Of a stretch of DNA of 64,000 nucleotides, positions 11,427 through 22,244 are shown in pieces. The notes beneath the pieces are model-generated. The model ran no database searches. It was not told where the DNA came from and worked only from the letters and a program-made list of their open reading frames with translations. Position 1 is the stretch's first letter; every line of letters starts with the position of its first letter. Source of the stretch: Citrobacter sp. On2M (GTDB lineage Bacteria; Pseudomonadota; Gammaproteobacteria; Enterobacterales; Enterobacteriaceae); NCBI RefSeq assembly GCF_018035235.1, contig NZ_WPCV01000005.1, positions 682,001 to 746,000 on the forward strand. Reading direction: 5' to 3'. Position numbers and translations under genes: made by a program.

Positions 11427-12361
11427 CCCATCAGCGCCTTGATCTGCGCTAACGTTGACGTACCTTCCATTGGCCCACGCGTCGATATCGCCAATGAGCC
11501 TGCCGCATTGGCATGAGCCAGCGCATCCGGAATCGAGTATCCTGCAAGAAACAGGCTGACAAATGTTGCGCCAAAGCAATCACCAGCACCAGTGGGATCG
11601 ACAACGTCAACCGGATAGCCGGTGACGTGATGCTGCTCCTGCGTAGAATAATAGCTGGCACCGCGAGGACCGCGTTTAATCACAATATGTTTAATTCCCC
11701 GAGCAAGCAGGTTTTCGACAATCTGCAGCTCATCGCGTGATTTGCTCAAACCAAAGTAGTCCAGTTCACCATCACTTGGCAGGAAGAAATCGGCGTAATC
11801 CAGGATGTATTCAAAAGCCTGTGACATCTCGCGAATATTCAGCATCTCTTTGCGAATGTTCGGATCGAACGAAATGGTTCCTCCGTTCTCTTTAACAATG
11901 CTGATGGCTTTACGCACGGCATCAATCAGTCGAAAAGAAAATAATGAAGATCCCATTATGTGGAAGTGGTTACATTGCCCAAGCAATTTTCCATCAAGAT
12001 GTTCAGCGCTCAGCAACCCACAGGCGCTGTTAGGTAAATTGAAGATAAAATCACGCTGTGCCTGTGAACGATAGCTAACGAACGCACTGCCTGTGGTGGC
12101 ATGAGGAAGAACGGAAATGCCCTTAACGTTCACACCGTCTCGTCTCAGGCGGGCGATATTCATCTCCCCAAAGGCATCATTGCCAACGCAACTAAATAGC
12201 AAAGACTGAAAGCCCAGCTTAGCGACCTGATCGGCAAAGATAGCTGGCGCCCCGCTGGGATACGGTCCCCAAAATTCGCCAGGAGACGAAAAACCCTGAT
12301 TCTCTTTTTTCGCCAAAAATTCGACGAGTAATTCACCAAGTGTCGCAATAGTCATTTTCAT
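11423..12361 (-). CDS. PfkB-family sugar kinase, substrate not established (tagatose/ketose kinase candidate)
   Basis: Ribokinase-superfamily ATP-dependent kinase of 312 residues. The N-terminal GELLVEF and PSGAPAIFADQVAKLG segments and the C-terminal anion-hole/catalytic motif DPTGAGDCFG (GAGD at 258-261, base D261) are intact. It is the second gene of a two-gene operon, 10 bases after a DeoR-type regulator, on the strand opposite the tagatose operon. The position suggests a role with a hexose or ketose entering that pathway, possibly as a tagatose kinase, but the sequence does not prove the substrate. An alternative start is at 12355. Confidence 0.75.
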   Translation of the reverse strand: MKMTIATLGELLVEFLAKKENQGFSSPGEFWGPYPSGAPAIFADQVAKLGFQSLLFSCVGNDAFGEMNIARLRRDGVNVKGISVLPHATTGSAFVSYRSQAQRDFIFNLPNSACGLLSAEHLDGKLLGQCNHFHIMGSSLFSFRLIDAVRKAISIVKENGGTISFDPNIRKEMLNIREMSQAFEYILDYADFFLPSDGELDYFGLSKSRDELQIVENLLARGIKHIVIKRGPRGASYYSTQEQHHVTGYPVDVVDPTGAGDCFGATFVSLFLAGYSIPDALAHANAAGSLAISTRGPMEGTSTLAQIKALMG

Positions 12362-12371
12362 GCGTTGTCCT

Positions 12372-13205
12372 TCACCTTGCCGGATGCAGGGCGGGATTTA
12401 TCCAGGTCAGACATTCATTGTTGGTATAGCTGTTGGTCAACCCAACGGCGATAAATCGCGAGTGGTACTCGGCAGCAACAATCTGCGGGGTCACCACCGC
12501 ACTAAGTGCGCTCAACTTACCTACAGAATATCTTGCTTCACCATAATCTGGACGCTGCGCAATGACCGCCACGCATCGCAGGCTGAGCCTGAGTGATTCC
12601 GCCAGTATTACCGCAGCGCTTTCGCTGGCTACACTCAGAGTGCCATCTTCGCTGACGTGCTCAATCATCACTACGCTACAGGTTGGCTGAAAACGCTGGA
12701 TCGATTGAATAGCAATTTCGCCTTCCAGTCTCTGTCCGCTACGGTCCAGAGTCCCCCCCAGCAACACAATCTCGCCGTCAATATAATCACGCGCAGTAGA
12801 CACATGGCCGAGATCGTTGAACGCCAGACGCAGCTCACGAGATTCGCCAAGAAAAGGGAGCGCTTTACGTGGAACGACTCCGGCCCCGAGAAAAAGCGAA
12901 TCTTCATCAGCAACCAGGCGAGCCACCTGCTTCGCCAACTCAAGCTCTGCGCTACGGTCCCACTCCTGCACCAGACTCATATCCTGAGTGACAGATGCTC
13001 TAACCGGCTGTGCAGTATAAATCGCCCCGCCAAAAGATCTTTTCAGGTAACCCTGCTGCTCCAGGTAATTGAGATCATTACGGATTGTCACTCCTGAAAC
13101 AGCTAACATTTCTGCCAGGTCGTCCACTTTGATTTCACCGTTCTTACGAACGATTTCGGCAATGTCCAGACGCCTCTTCAGCAGGCTGGTAGATGGTTTT
13201 GCCAC
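12372..13205 (-). CDS. DeoR/GlpR-family sugar regulator
   Basis: 277 residues. The N-terminal helix-turn-helix (DDLAEMLAVSGVTIRNDLNYLEQQGYLKRSFGG region, about 27-60) is typical of DeoR repressors, and the C-terminal effector domain resembles a sugar-phosphate isomerase fold (LFLGAG, EIVLLGGTL). It is divergent from the aldolase gene at 13545 and upstream of the PfkB kinase, so it probably represses both units in response to a phosphorylated sugar. CTTTCA repeats in the shared intergenic region are candidate operators. It is clearly different in sequence from GatR at 23400. Confidence 0.8.
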   Translation of the reverse strand: MAKPSTSLLKRRLDIAEIVRKNGEIKVDDLAEMLAVSGVTIRNDLNYLEQQGYLKRSFGGAIYTAQPVRASVTQDMSLVQEWDRSAELELAKQVARLVADEDSLFLGAGVVPRKALPFLGESRELRLAFNDLGHVSTARDYIDGEIVLLGGTLDRSGQRLEGEIAIQSIQRFQPTCSVVMIEHVSEDGTLSVASESAAVILAESLRLSLRCVAVIAQRPDYGEARYSVGKLSALSAVVTPQIVAAEYHSRFIAVGLTNSYTNNECLTWINPALHPAR

Positions 13206-14399
<1,194 letters not shown>

Positions 14400-14403
14400 G
14401 GGA

Positions 14404-15324
14404 ATGCCAGTGATCTACACGTTAACGCTCAACACCGCGATTGATATGAATATCTTTAGCGATCCTTTACAGCCTGACATTGTAAACCGTACGCGCCATA
14501 CAGAATATTGCCCAAATGGAAAAGGCGTCAACGTCGCTCTGGTATTAAAACATTTTCAACGACCTGCACATATACTTGGCATTTTTGGGGGGTTTACTGG
14601 TCGTTATATTGTAGAAGAGTTACGCAAGAAAAAAATTAGCGTATCTCCTGCGTGGGTCAATGAACCAACAAGAATTAATATTTTTATTAATGATGGTCAA
14701 CAGGAGTACAAACTGGTCAATCCTGGTTCATATATTCCTGATGACTGTAAGCAGCAAGTATTGAATGAAATATCACGACTATCTGATGCAGAGTATTTAG
14801 TTATCAGTGGCAGTTTGCCCCAGGGAATCGAAAGTAACTTTTATGCTGAAATTATGCAGATTTGTCGGCATAAAGAAATTGCGATTGTACTGGATATTAG
14901 TCATCCATCGTTGCGTCAATTACTGGAGTTTAATCCATTATTAATCAAGCCAAACGACGAAGAGGTAAACGCCATTTTTGGGTTAACCGTAACCAATGAT
15001 GTTCAGGCAAAAAATGCCTTTGCAGAATTGCACTCTCTCGGCGCGCAGAATGTTTTACTGACGCTCGGAGCCAAAGGAATGTACTTCTCGAATGGCATTG
15101 ATCGCTGGTTCTGCTCCGCACCGACTATTGAACTGGTGAGTTCAGCCTGCGCAGGCGATGCTGCGCTTGCTGCATTCTTAAGCCATTGGTTAACCACAGG
15201 TGAAGTCGAATATGCTCTGGCGCTTGCCAGCGCAACGGGTGCTGATGTAGCAAGTTCGGCCGGGCTGGGCCAACTTGCAGCGATTGATACATTACTTCCT
15301 CAAACCCATGTCCGAAAGCTGTAA
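14404..15324 (+). CDS. tagK: 1-phosphofructokinase-family kinase, probable tagatose-phosphate kinase TagK
   Basis: PfkB-superfamily sugar-phosphate kinase, 306 residues from the ATG at 14404, whose GAGGGA ribosome-binding site overlaps the aldolase stop. It opens YTLTLNTAID, like FruK and LacC, with PNGKGVNV for substrate binding. The usual GAGD anion-hole motif reads CAGD (C249-D252) while the catalytic aspartate is kept. From its neighbours it should convert tagatose phosphate made by the PTS into tagatose 1,6-bisphosphate for the adjacent aldolase. tag genes clustered with gat at this locus are described for Salmonella and Klebsiella; fructose 1-phosphate is the alternative substrate. Confidence 0.75.
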   Translation: MPVIYTLTLNTAIDMNIFSDPLQPDIVNRTRHTEYCPNGKGVNVALVLKHFQRPAHILGIFGGFTGRYIVEELRKKKISVSPAWVNEPTRINIFINDGQQEYKLVNPGSYIPDDCKQQVLNEISRLSDAEYLVISGSLPQGIESNFYAEIMQICRHKEIAIVLDISHPSLRQLLEFNPLLIKPNDEEVNAIFGLTVTNDVQAKNAFAELHSLGAQNVLLTLGAKGMYFSNGIDRWFCSAPTIELVSSACAGDAALAAFLSHWLTTGEVEYALALASATGADVASSAGLGQLAAIDTLLPQTHVRKL

Positions 15325-15349
15325 ACAAAAACAAATTAAAGGTCTGCTT

Positions 15350-16780
15350 ATGAAAAAGATCATTGCAGTTACCGGCTGCCCTACCGGTATCGCGCATACT
15401 TTTATGGCTGAAGAAGCTTTAAAACATGCAGCGAAGAAAATGTCTGTCGAAATAAAAGTGGAAACGAATGGTGCTAGCGGCGTTGAGAATGTTATTACGC
15501 CCACTGACCTTATTGATATCGTGGGGGTGATTATTGCGGCTGATAAAGATGTTTCTCCCGATCGTTTTAATGGCTTACCCGTTATTGAAGTCCCGGTAAA
15601 AGAAGCCATTCACCATCCTGTCGAACTGATTAACAAGATTCTCAATGGCGAAGCCTCCATTCGTAAAGGAGCCCAAACTATTTCGCAGAATAACAAAGAA
15701 AAAGAGTCTTTAGGTCGTCAGATTTATAAACACCTGATGAGTGGTGTTTCGAACATGCTGCCATTCGTGGTCGCCGGCGGTATATTGATTGCTATTTCTT
15801 TTTTATGGGGAATTTATTCCGCCGACCCTAAGTCACCGGAATATAATGCCATTGCAGCCATGTTAATGAAGATTGGGCAGCAGGCTTTTTCAATCATGGT
15901 TCCCGTCTTTACTGCGTATATCGCTTACTCTATATCCGGAAGGCCTGGAATGGTGGCTGGCTTCGTTGGCGGCTTACTGGCTAACGCAACGGGTGCAGGG
16001 TTTCTCGGCGGCATCATTGCCGGGTTTGCAGCTGGTTATCTGATGCTGTGGGTAAAAAATCGGCTCGACGGTTTGCCTCGTCAGTACGAAGGGCTGAAGT
16101 CCATTTTCATCATGCCGCTGATTGGCGTGCTGGCTATTGGTGTGCTGATGTCGCTACTCGGACAACCCGTTGCCGCCATCAACAACGGTATGATGAACTG
16201 GCTTGCATCATTACAGGAAGCCAATCCTATTCTGCTTGGAATTGTCGTCGGTGCCATGTGCTCGTTCGACTTTGGTGGCCCGGTCAACAAAGCAGCCTAC
16301 GTTACCGGCACGCTGCTGCTCGGCCAGGGAAACTATTTCTTTATGGCGGGGGTTTCCGCTGCCTGTATTACTCCTCCGCTGGTGATCGCTCTGGCAACCA
16401 CCTTCTTCCCAAGAGGTTTTAGCGAAGAAGAACGCGCTGCCGGGATGGTGAACTACATTCTTGGCTGTACGCACATCACTGAAGGCGCGATCCCGTTTGC
16501 TGCAAAAGATCCTCTACGTGTAATCCCAATGATGATGATCGCGTCAAGTATCTCCGCCGTTCTCAGCTACAGCCTGCATATCCAGGTACCCGCCCCGCAT
16601 GGCGGTTTCCTGATCCTGCCATTAGTCAGCAAACCCATTGCCTGGGTGCTGTGTATTCTTGCAGGCTCCGCATGCGGCGCCATTATGCTGGGATCGTGGA
16701 GATTGTGGCTAAATCGCAAACTGCCTGTCGGTTCTGACAACACCACTATTCAGACAGGAGGTCAGAATGCAACTTTGTGA
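15350..16780 (+). CDS. tagT: Fructose-type PTS transporter IIBC, probable tagatose permease TagT
   Basis: Membrane permease that imports and phosphorylates a ketose, probably D-tagatose at C1. It is 476 residues from the ATG at 15350, since the family motif MKKIIAVTGC starts there; the frame is open further upstream. The IIB domain comes first, with phospho-cysteine C10 in VTGCPTGIAHT. After a short linker comes the IIC domain with about eight or nine membrane segments and the conserved FDFGGPVNKAAY. It overlaps the IIA-HPr gene by 14 bases, so the two are translationally coupled. A fructose specificity cannot be excluded. Confidence 0.8.
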   Translation: MKKIIAVTGCPTGIAHTFMAEEALKHAAKKMSVEIKVETNGASGVENVITPTDLIDIVGVIIAADKDVSPDRFNGLPVIEVPVKEAIHHPVELINKILNGEASIRKGAQTISQNNKEKESLGRQIYKHLMSGVSNMLPFVVAGGILIAISFLWGIYSADPKSPEYNAIAAMLMKIGQQAFSIMVPVFTAYIAYSISGRPGMVAGFVGGLLANATGAGFLGGIIAGFAAGYLMLWVKNRLDGLPRQYEGLKSIFIMPLIGVLAIGVLMSLLGQPVAAINNGMMNWLASLQEANPILLGIVVGAMCSFDFGGPVNKAAYVTGTLLLGQGNYFFMAGVSAACITPPLVIALATTFFPRGFSEEERAAGMVNYILGCTHITEGAIPFAAKDPLRVIPMMMIASSISAVLSYSLHIQVPAPHGGFLILPLVSKPIAWVLCILAGSACGAIMLGSWRLWLNRKLPVGSDNTTIQTGGQNATL

Positions 16781-17573
16781 GCAGGACATTTTCATCAGTG
16801 ACGAGCAAATCGATAAAGCCACTGCACTCCAACGGGTCTCAGAGAAGTTGGTTGCAGCCGGGAATACGACACCTGAATATCTGCAAGGTATGCTGGATCG
16901 TGAAGCTCAAATCTCCACTTACCTCGGTAACGGTATTGCCATCCCTCACGGCACGCCTGAGACTCGCCACGCCGTACTGAATACTGGCGTGAAGGTCATC
17001 ATTTTCCGTCAGGGTGTGGCATGGGGGGATGATAACATTGCACATATGGTCACTGGTATTGCAGCGCGTTCAAATGAACATCTTGAGATTCTGCGTCAAT
17101 TGACCCGCGTATTAAGTGATGACAACGTCCCTCAAGCGTTACAAAAGGCGAAAACACCCTGCGAAGTTTTAACCATTTTAACTGGCACTGATACGGACAA
17201 TAACCCACCAGAAGAAAGAATTGCAGGTGAACAGGCCACCTTCGTTATTCATAACCCGCATGGCCTGCATGCCAGACCGAGTGCTGTACTGGTCAAATTT
17301 ATTAAGCAATTTGATTGCGCCGTCACGATTGAAAACCTTGATAACAACACAGGTCCTGTAGATGGTAAAAAGCTGATGAAAGTTGTCTCGTTAGGCGCAA
17401 AAAATGGTCATCGTATGCGATTCACTGCGCAAGGTGCGGATGCCCAACGGGCTCTACATGAGATTGGGCAACGTATTGGACAGGGATTAGGAGAGATGGT
17501 CTCAGTGCCCGTCACCCCACCCCCTGAAGCAGCACGCCAGAAACGAAGTTGGCTATCTCGTTTATTTAATTAA
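16767..17573 (+). CDS. tagH: PTS fusion protein IIA(Fru)-HPr, probable TagH
   Basis: Cytoplasmic phosphocarrier feeding the IIBC permease. It is 268 residues. The IIA domain is about residues 1-140 with active histidine H61 (AIPHGTPET), and the HPr domain about 155-250 with H168 in GLHARP. Having its own HPr lets EI pass phosphate directly, as in FruB, but the middle receiver-like domain of FruB is missing. The regulatory serine of general HPr (S46, before LFK) is a lysine here. It overlaps the permease gene and is followed by a GC-rich stem-loop. Confidence 0.85.
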   Translation: MQLCEQDIFISDEQIDKATALQRVSEKLVAAGNTTPEYLQGMLDREAQISTYLGNGIAIPHGTPETRHAVLNTGVKVIIFRQGVAWGDDNIAHMVTGIAARSNEHLEILRQLTRVLSDDNVPQALQKAKTPCEVLTILTGTDTDNNPPEERIAGEQATFVIHNPHGLHARPSAVLVKFIKQFDCAVTIENLDNNTGPVDGKKLMKVVSLGAKNGHRMRFTAQGADAQRALHEIGQRIGQGLGEMVSVPVTPPPEAARQKRSWLSRLFN

Positions 17574-17590
17574 TGTCTGACTAACCTTAT

Positions 17591-17615
17591 CCGCGCCTGG
17601 TTTCTTCAGGCGCGG
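17591..17615 (+). terminator. GC-rich stem-loop after the tagatose-type operon
   Basis: CCGCGCCTG and its exact complement, with a 7-base loop. No T run follows, so it may stop, slow or only protect transcripts; partial read-through into gat is possible. Confidence 0.5.
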
Positions 17616-17659
17616 ATTGATGCCTAATGCTAAATCGCCTTTCAAACCACCTTTCATAA

Positions 17660-18625
<966 letters not shown>

Positions 18626-18757
18626 CTTATTGATTTAATTTACTTGTCCGGATTCTGACAAAGGTCTGTTTTAAAGCTGGATCACGAAAGTCGCTTTTAC
18701 CCTTTGCCTTCAATCCAAAAATATTATGAAGATAAACAAAAGATATCGGAGATAGAA

Positions 18758-20029
18758 GTGAAAGAAATAATATCTCGTCATAAAGCAGGTGAACATTTAG
18801 GTATTTGTTCTGTTTGTTCAGCACATCCGCTGGTCATTGAATCCGCATTACGTTTTGATCTCAATACAGACAGTAAAGTTCTGATCGAAGCGACATCTAA
18901 TCAGGTTAATCAGTTTGGTGGTTATACAGGGATGAAACCCGCTGATTTCCGTGACTTTGTCTATGGCATCGCACAAGAGATTGGTTTTCCTCGCGAAAGA
19001 CTGATCCTCGGGGGCGATCACCTCGGCCCTAACTGCTGGCAAAATGAAACTGCGGCAGAAGCGATGGAGAAATCGGTTGAGTTAATTAAAGCCTACGTCG
19101 CTGCAGGATTCAGCAAAATTCACCTGGATGCTTCAATGTCCTGCGCTGACGACCCTACACCGCTGGACCCAATGGTTGTTGCCCAGCGAGCTGCCGTGCT
19201 TTGCCAGGCTGCGGAAGCAATAGCCACGGAAGAACAAAAACGCCAACTGACTTACGTGATTGGTACAGAAGTCCCGGTACCAGGTGGAGAAGCCAGCACC
19301 ATTGGTACTGTACACGTTACGCGCGAAGAAGATGCCGCCAGGACACTGGAAACCCACCAGGTTGCCTTCCGTGCGTTAGGACTTGAAGAGGCGTTAACTC
19401 GCGTTATAGCCATTGTGGTTCAGCCTGGCGTCGAGTTCGACCACACTCAAATCATTCACTATCAACCACAAGCTGCAAAAGCGCTTTCTGCCTGGATCAA
19501 AGAAACCCCAATGGTCTACGAAGCGCATTCAACAGATTATCAAACCCGTCAGGCATACCGTGCGCTGGTACGCGATCACTATGCAATTTTGAAAGTGGGT
19601 CCGGCACTCACCTTTGCCCTGCGTGAAGCCATTTTTGCCCTGGCGCAAATGGAAAATGAGCTGGTATCTCCGGAGCAGCGAAGCCGGGTTCTGGACGTGA
19701 TTGACGAAGTGATGCTGAATGAACCGGATTACTGGAAAAAATACTATCGCCCAACCTGGAGTCAGGCGATGGTTGATATTCACTTCAGTCTCTCCGACCG
19801 TATTCGTTACTACTGGCCGCATCCCCGCATTCGCCAAAGCGTAGAGAAATTAATAACCAACCTTAATGACGTCGCGTTACCTCTGGGACTCATTAGCCAA
19901 TTTATGCCGGTGCAATTTGAGCGTCTGTCTGAAGGCACATTAACCGCGACACCACACAATTTGATTATCGACAAAATCCAGGATGTTCTGCGCGCCTATC
20001 GCTTTGGTTGCGCACCAGTAATCGCCTGA
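18758..20029 (+). CDS. gatZ: Aldolase non-catalytic subunit GatZ
   Basis: Stabilising, chaperone-like partner of GatY. The GTG at 18758 is chosen as start: GGAG lies 7 bases upstream and the product then begins [20 protein letters not shown], matching the family. It is 423 residues. The frame is open 18 codons further upstream (ATG at 18704), but that part has no family similarity. The conserved blocks [26 protein letters not shown] and [13 protein letters not shown] are present. It is followed by gatA after 14 bases. Confidence 0.95.
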   Translation: MKEIISRHKAGEHLGICSVCSAHPLVIESALRFDLNTDSKVLIEATSNQVNQFGGYTGMKPADFRDFVYGIAQEIGFPRERLILGGDHLGPNCWQNETAAEAMEKSVELIKAYVAAGFSKIHLDASMSCADDPTPLDPMVVAQRAAVLCQAAEAIATEEQKRQLTYVIGTEVPVPGGEASTIGTVHVTREEDAARTLETHQVAFRALGLEEALTRVIAIVVQPGVEFDHTQIIHYQPQAAKALSAWIKETPMVYEAHSTDYQTRQAYRALVRDHYAILKVGPALTFALREAIFALAQMENELVSPEQRSRVLDVIDEVMLNEPDYWKKYYRPTWSQAMVDIHFSLSDRIRYYWPHPRIRQSVEKLITNLNDVALPLGLISQFMPVQFERLSEGTLTATPHNLIIDKIQDVLRAYRFGCAPVIA

Positions 20030-20043
20030 AATCTGGAGAATAT

Positions 20044-20508
20044 ATGAGTCAACTCTTTGTCCGAACAGGAATTAACTTTAGCTCGTGTCAGCATGCGCTG
20101 ACCCATATTGGGGAGGAGATGCTAGCTAAAGGGGTCGTGCATGAAAGCTACCCGCAGGCCCTGATTGAGCGTGAAGTAACTTTTCCAACTGGAATCGCGC
20201 TGGAACGTCATGCCGTTGCGATTCCGCATTGTGAAGCTGTTCACGCGAAATCTCCGGCTATCTATCTGATTCGCCCAGATACACCGGTTAACTTTCAACA
20301 AGCGGATGATGATGAAGAGATAGCCGTCTCTTTAATTATCGCCTTAATTGTTGAAAACCCGACGGCGCAACTGAAGCTCTTGCGTCGTCTGTTTAGTGAG
20401 CTACAAAACCCGAGCACCATTGAAGCATTGCTGAATGCACCCGATGCAGAACTGGCAATGCTCTTTCGGGAAAAAATCCTTGAGTCTGAGCCCTGCGCCC
20501 AGGATTGA
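20044..20508 (+). CDS. gatA: Galactitol PTS component IIA, GatA
   Basis: Receives phosphate from HPr and passes it to GatB. It is 154 residues from the ATG at 20044 (MSQLFVRTGI); the longer frame overlaps gatZ. The phosphorylated histidine is H62 in HAVAIPHCEAVHA, typical of the fructose/mannitol-type IIA fold. The C-terminus differs from E. coli GatA and is a few residues longer. It is co-transcribed with gatB and gatC. Confidence 0.96.
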   Translation: MSQLFVRTGINFSSCQHALTHIGEEMLAKGVVHESYPQALIEREVTFPTGIALERHAVAIPHCEAVHAKSPAIYLIRPDTPVNFQQADDDEEIAVSLIIALIVENPTAQLKLLRRLFSELQNPSTIEALLNAPDAELAMLFREKILESEPCAQD

Positions 20509-20537
20509 TAAGAAACTGATAATAAAAGGAATACCCT

Positions 20538-20822
20538 ATGAAACGTAAAGTAATTGTGGCCTGCGGCGGTGCTGTAGCAACTTCAACAATGGCTGCGGAA
20601 GAAATCAAAGAGCTCTGCGAAGCCAACAATATCCAACTCGACCTGGTTCAGTGCCGGGTAACGGAAATCGAAACTTATATGGATGGCGCGGACCTTATTT
20701 GTACTACTGCTCGCGTTGACCGTACATTTGGCGATATCCCGGTTGTTCACGGCATGCCTTTTGTCTCAGGCGTGGGTATCGAAGCATTACAGCAAAAAAT
20801 ACTGACTATCCTCGTGGGGTAA
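20538..20822 (+). CDS. gatB: Galactitol PTS component IIB, GatB
   Basis: Small cytoplasmic phosphocarrier of 94 residues. The phospho-cysteine is C9 in [19 protein letters not shown], the P-loop-like motif of galactitol/lactose-type IIB proteins. It transfers phosphate to galactitol as it enters through GatC. It is 29 bases after gatA and 4 bases before gatC. Confidence 0.97.
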   Translation: MKRKVIVACGGAVATSTMAAEEIKELCEANNIQLDLVQCRVTEIETYMDGADLICTTARVDRTFGDIPVVHGMPFVSGVGIEALQQKILTILVG

Positions 20823-20826
20823 CGCC

Positions 20827-22200
20827 ATGTTTAGCGAAATAATGCGTTATATCCTCGATTTAGGTCCAACGGTTATGCTGCCGTTAGTGATCATCATCTT
20901 CTCAAAATTACTGGGAATGAAGCTCGGGGATTGTTTTAAATCTGGTCTGCATATCGGGATCGGCTTCGTCGGCATTGGTCTGGTGATCGGCCTGATGCTG
21001 GACTCTATTGGACCAGCCGCAAAAGCGATGGCGGAACAGTTTCAAATCAACCTGCACGTTATTGACGTCGGCTGGCCGGGTTCATCACCAATGACCTGGG
21101 CTTCGCAAATTGCGTTAATTGCGATTCCTGTCGCCATTGGTGTGAATATCCTGATGCTGGTTACCCGCATGACCCGCGTGGTGAACGTCGACATCTGGAA
21201 TATCTGGCATATGACGTTTACCGGCGCCATGTTGCATCTGGCGACCGGTTCATACTGGCTGGGCATTCTCGGCGTGGTTGTTCATGCCGCCTTCGTCTAC
21301 AAACTGGGTGACTGGTTTGCTAAAGACACGCGCGACTTTTTTGGCCTGGAAGGGATTGCTATCCCCCACGGTTCCTCGGCCTACCTGGGCCCAATAGCGG
21401 TCCTGGTTGATACGATCATTGAAAAAATCCCGGGCCTTAATCGTATTCACTTCAGTGCAGACGATGTACAGAAACGCTTCGGTCCTTTTGGCGAGCCTGT
21501 TACCGTCGGCTTCGTTATGGGTCTGGTCATCGGTATGCTGGCAGGATATGACGTGAAAAGCGTCCTACAATTGGCTGTGAAAACGGCTGCCGTGATGCTG
21601 CTGATGCCACGCGTAATTAAACCGATTATGGATGGCTTAACACCTATCGCGAAGCATGCCCGCAAACGCCTGCAGGCAAAATTTGGCGGTCAGGAGTTCT
21701 TAATTGGTCTGGACCCTGCGTTGCTTCTCGGTCATACGTCGGTGGTTTCTGCCAGTCTAATCTTTATCCCGCTGACCATCCTGATTGCCGTGCTGGTACC
21801 AGGGAACCAGGTTCTGCCCTTCGGCGATCTCGCGACAATTGGTTTCTTTGTTGCCATGGCGGTAGCCGTGCATCAAGGGAACCTGTTCCGCACACTGATC
21901 TCCGGCGTCATCATCATGGGTATCACCCTATGGATAGCAACTCAGACTATTGGTTTACATACCCAACTTGCCGCCAATGCAGGCGCATTAAAAGCCGGTG
22001 GCATGGTGGCCTCAATGGACCAGGGCGGCTCCCCAGTCACCTGGCTGCTGATCCAGCTTTTTACTTGGCAGAACGTGGTAGGTTTCATCGTTATCGCGGC
22101 TATTTACCTGTTGGGTGTACTGCTGACCTGGCGTCGGGCACGTAATTTCGTGGCAGCTGAAAAAGCAGCAGCTATAACGGAAAGCCAGACCGCATCATAA
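20827..22200 (+). CDS. gatC: Galactitol PTS permease IIC, GatC
   Basis: Integral membrane channel for galactitol, which is released inside as galactitol 1-phosphate. It is 457 residues with about ten to twelve hydrophobic segments. Family blocks such as LGLGPTVMLPLVI-type starts, GDCFKSGLHIGIGFVGIGL and the long polar loop with FFGLEGIAIPHGSSAYLGP are visible. It forms the PTS complex with GatA and GatB encoded just upstream, and is separated from gatD by a small hairpin. Confidence 0.96.
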   Translation: MFSEIMRYILDLGPTVMLPLVIIIFSKLLGMKLGDCFKSGLHIGIGFVGIGLVIGLMLDSIGPAAKAMAEQFQINLHVIDVGWPGSSPMTWASQIALIAIPVAIGVNILMLVTRMTRVVNVDIWNIWHMTFTGAMLHLATGSYWLGILGVVVHAAFVYKLGDWFAKDTRDFFGLEGIAIPHGSSAYLGPIAVLVDTIIEKIPGLNRIHFSADDVQKRFGPFGEPVTVGFVMGLVIGMLAGYDVKSVLQLAVKTAAVMLLMPRVIKPIMDGLTPIAKHARKRLQAKFGGQEFLIGLDPALLLGHTSVVSASLIFIPLTILIAVLVPGNQVLPFGDLATIGFFVAMAVAVHQGNLFRTLISGVIIMGITLWIATQTIGLHTQLAANAGALKAGGMVASMDQGGSPVTWLLIQLFTWQNVVGFIVIAAIYLLGVLLTWRRARNFVAAEKAAAITESQTAS

Positions 22201-22205
22201 TTTCT

Positions 22206-22223
22206 GGGGAGCATTTGCTCCCC
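22206..22223 (+). terminator. Small hairpin between gatC and gatD
   Basis: GGGGAGC-ATTT-GCTCCCC, a perfect 7-bp stem with a 4-base loop and no T run. It probably modulates message stability or read-through between the transport genes and the dehydrogenase rather than ending transcription. Confidence 0.5.
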
Positions 22224-22244
22224 TTCACATTTCTGGAGACTTTT

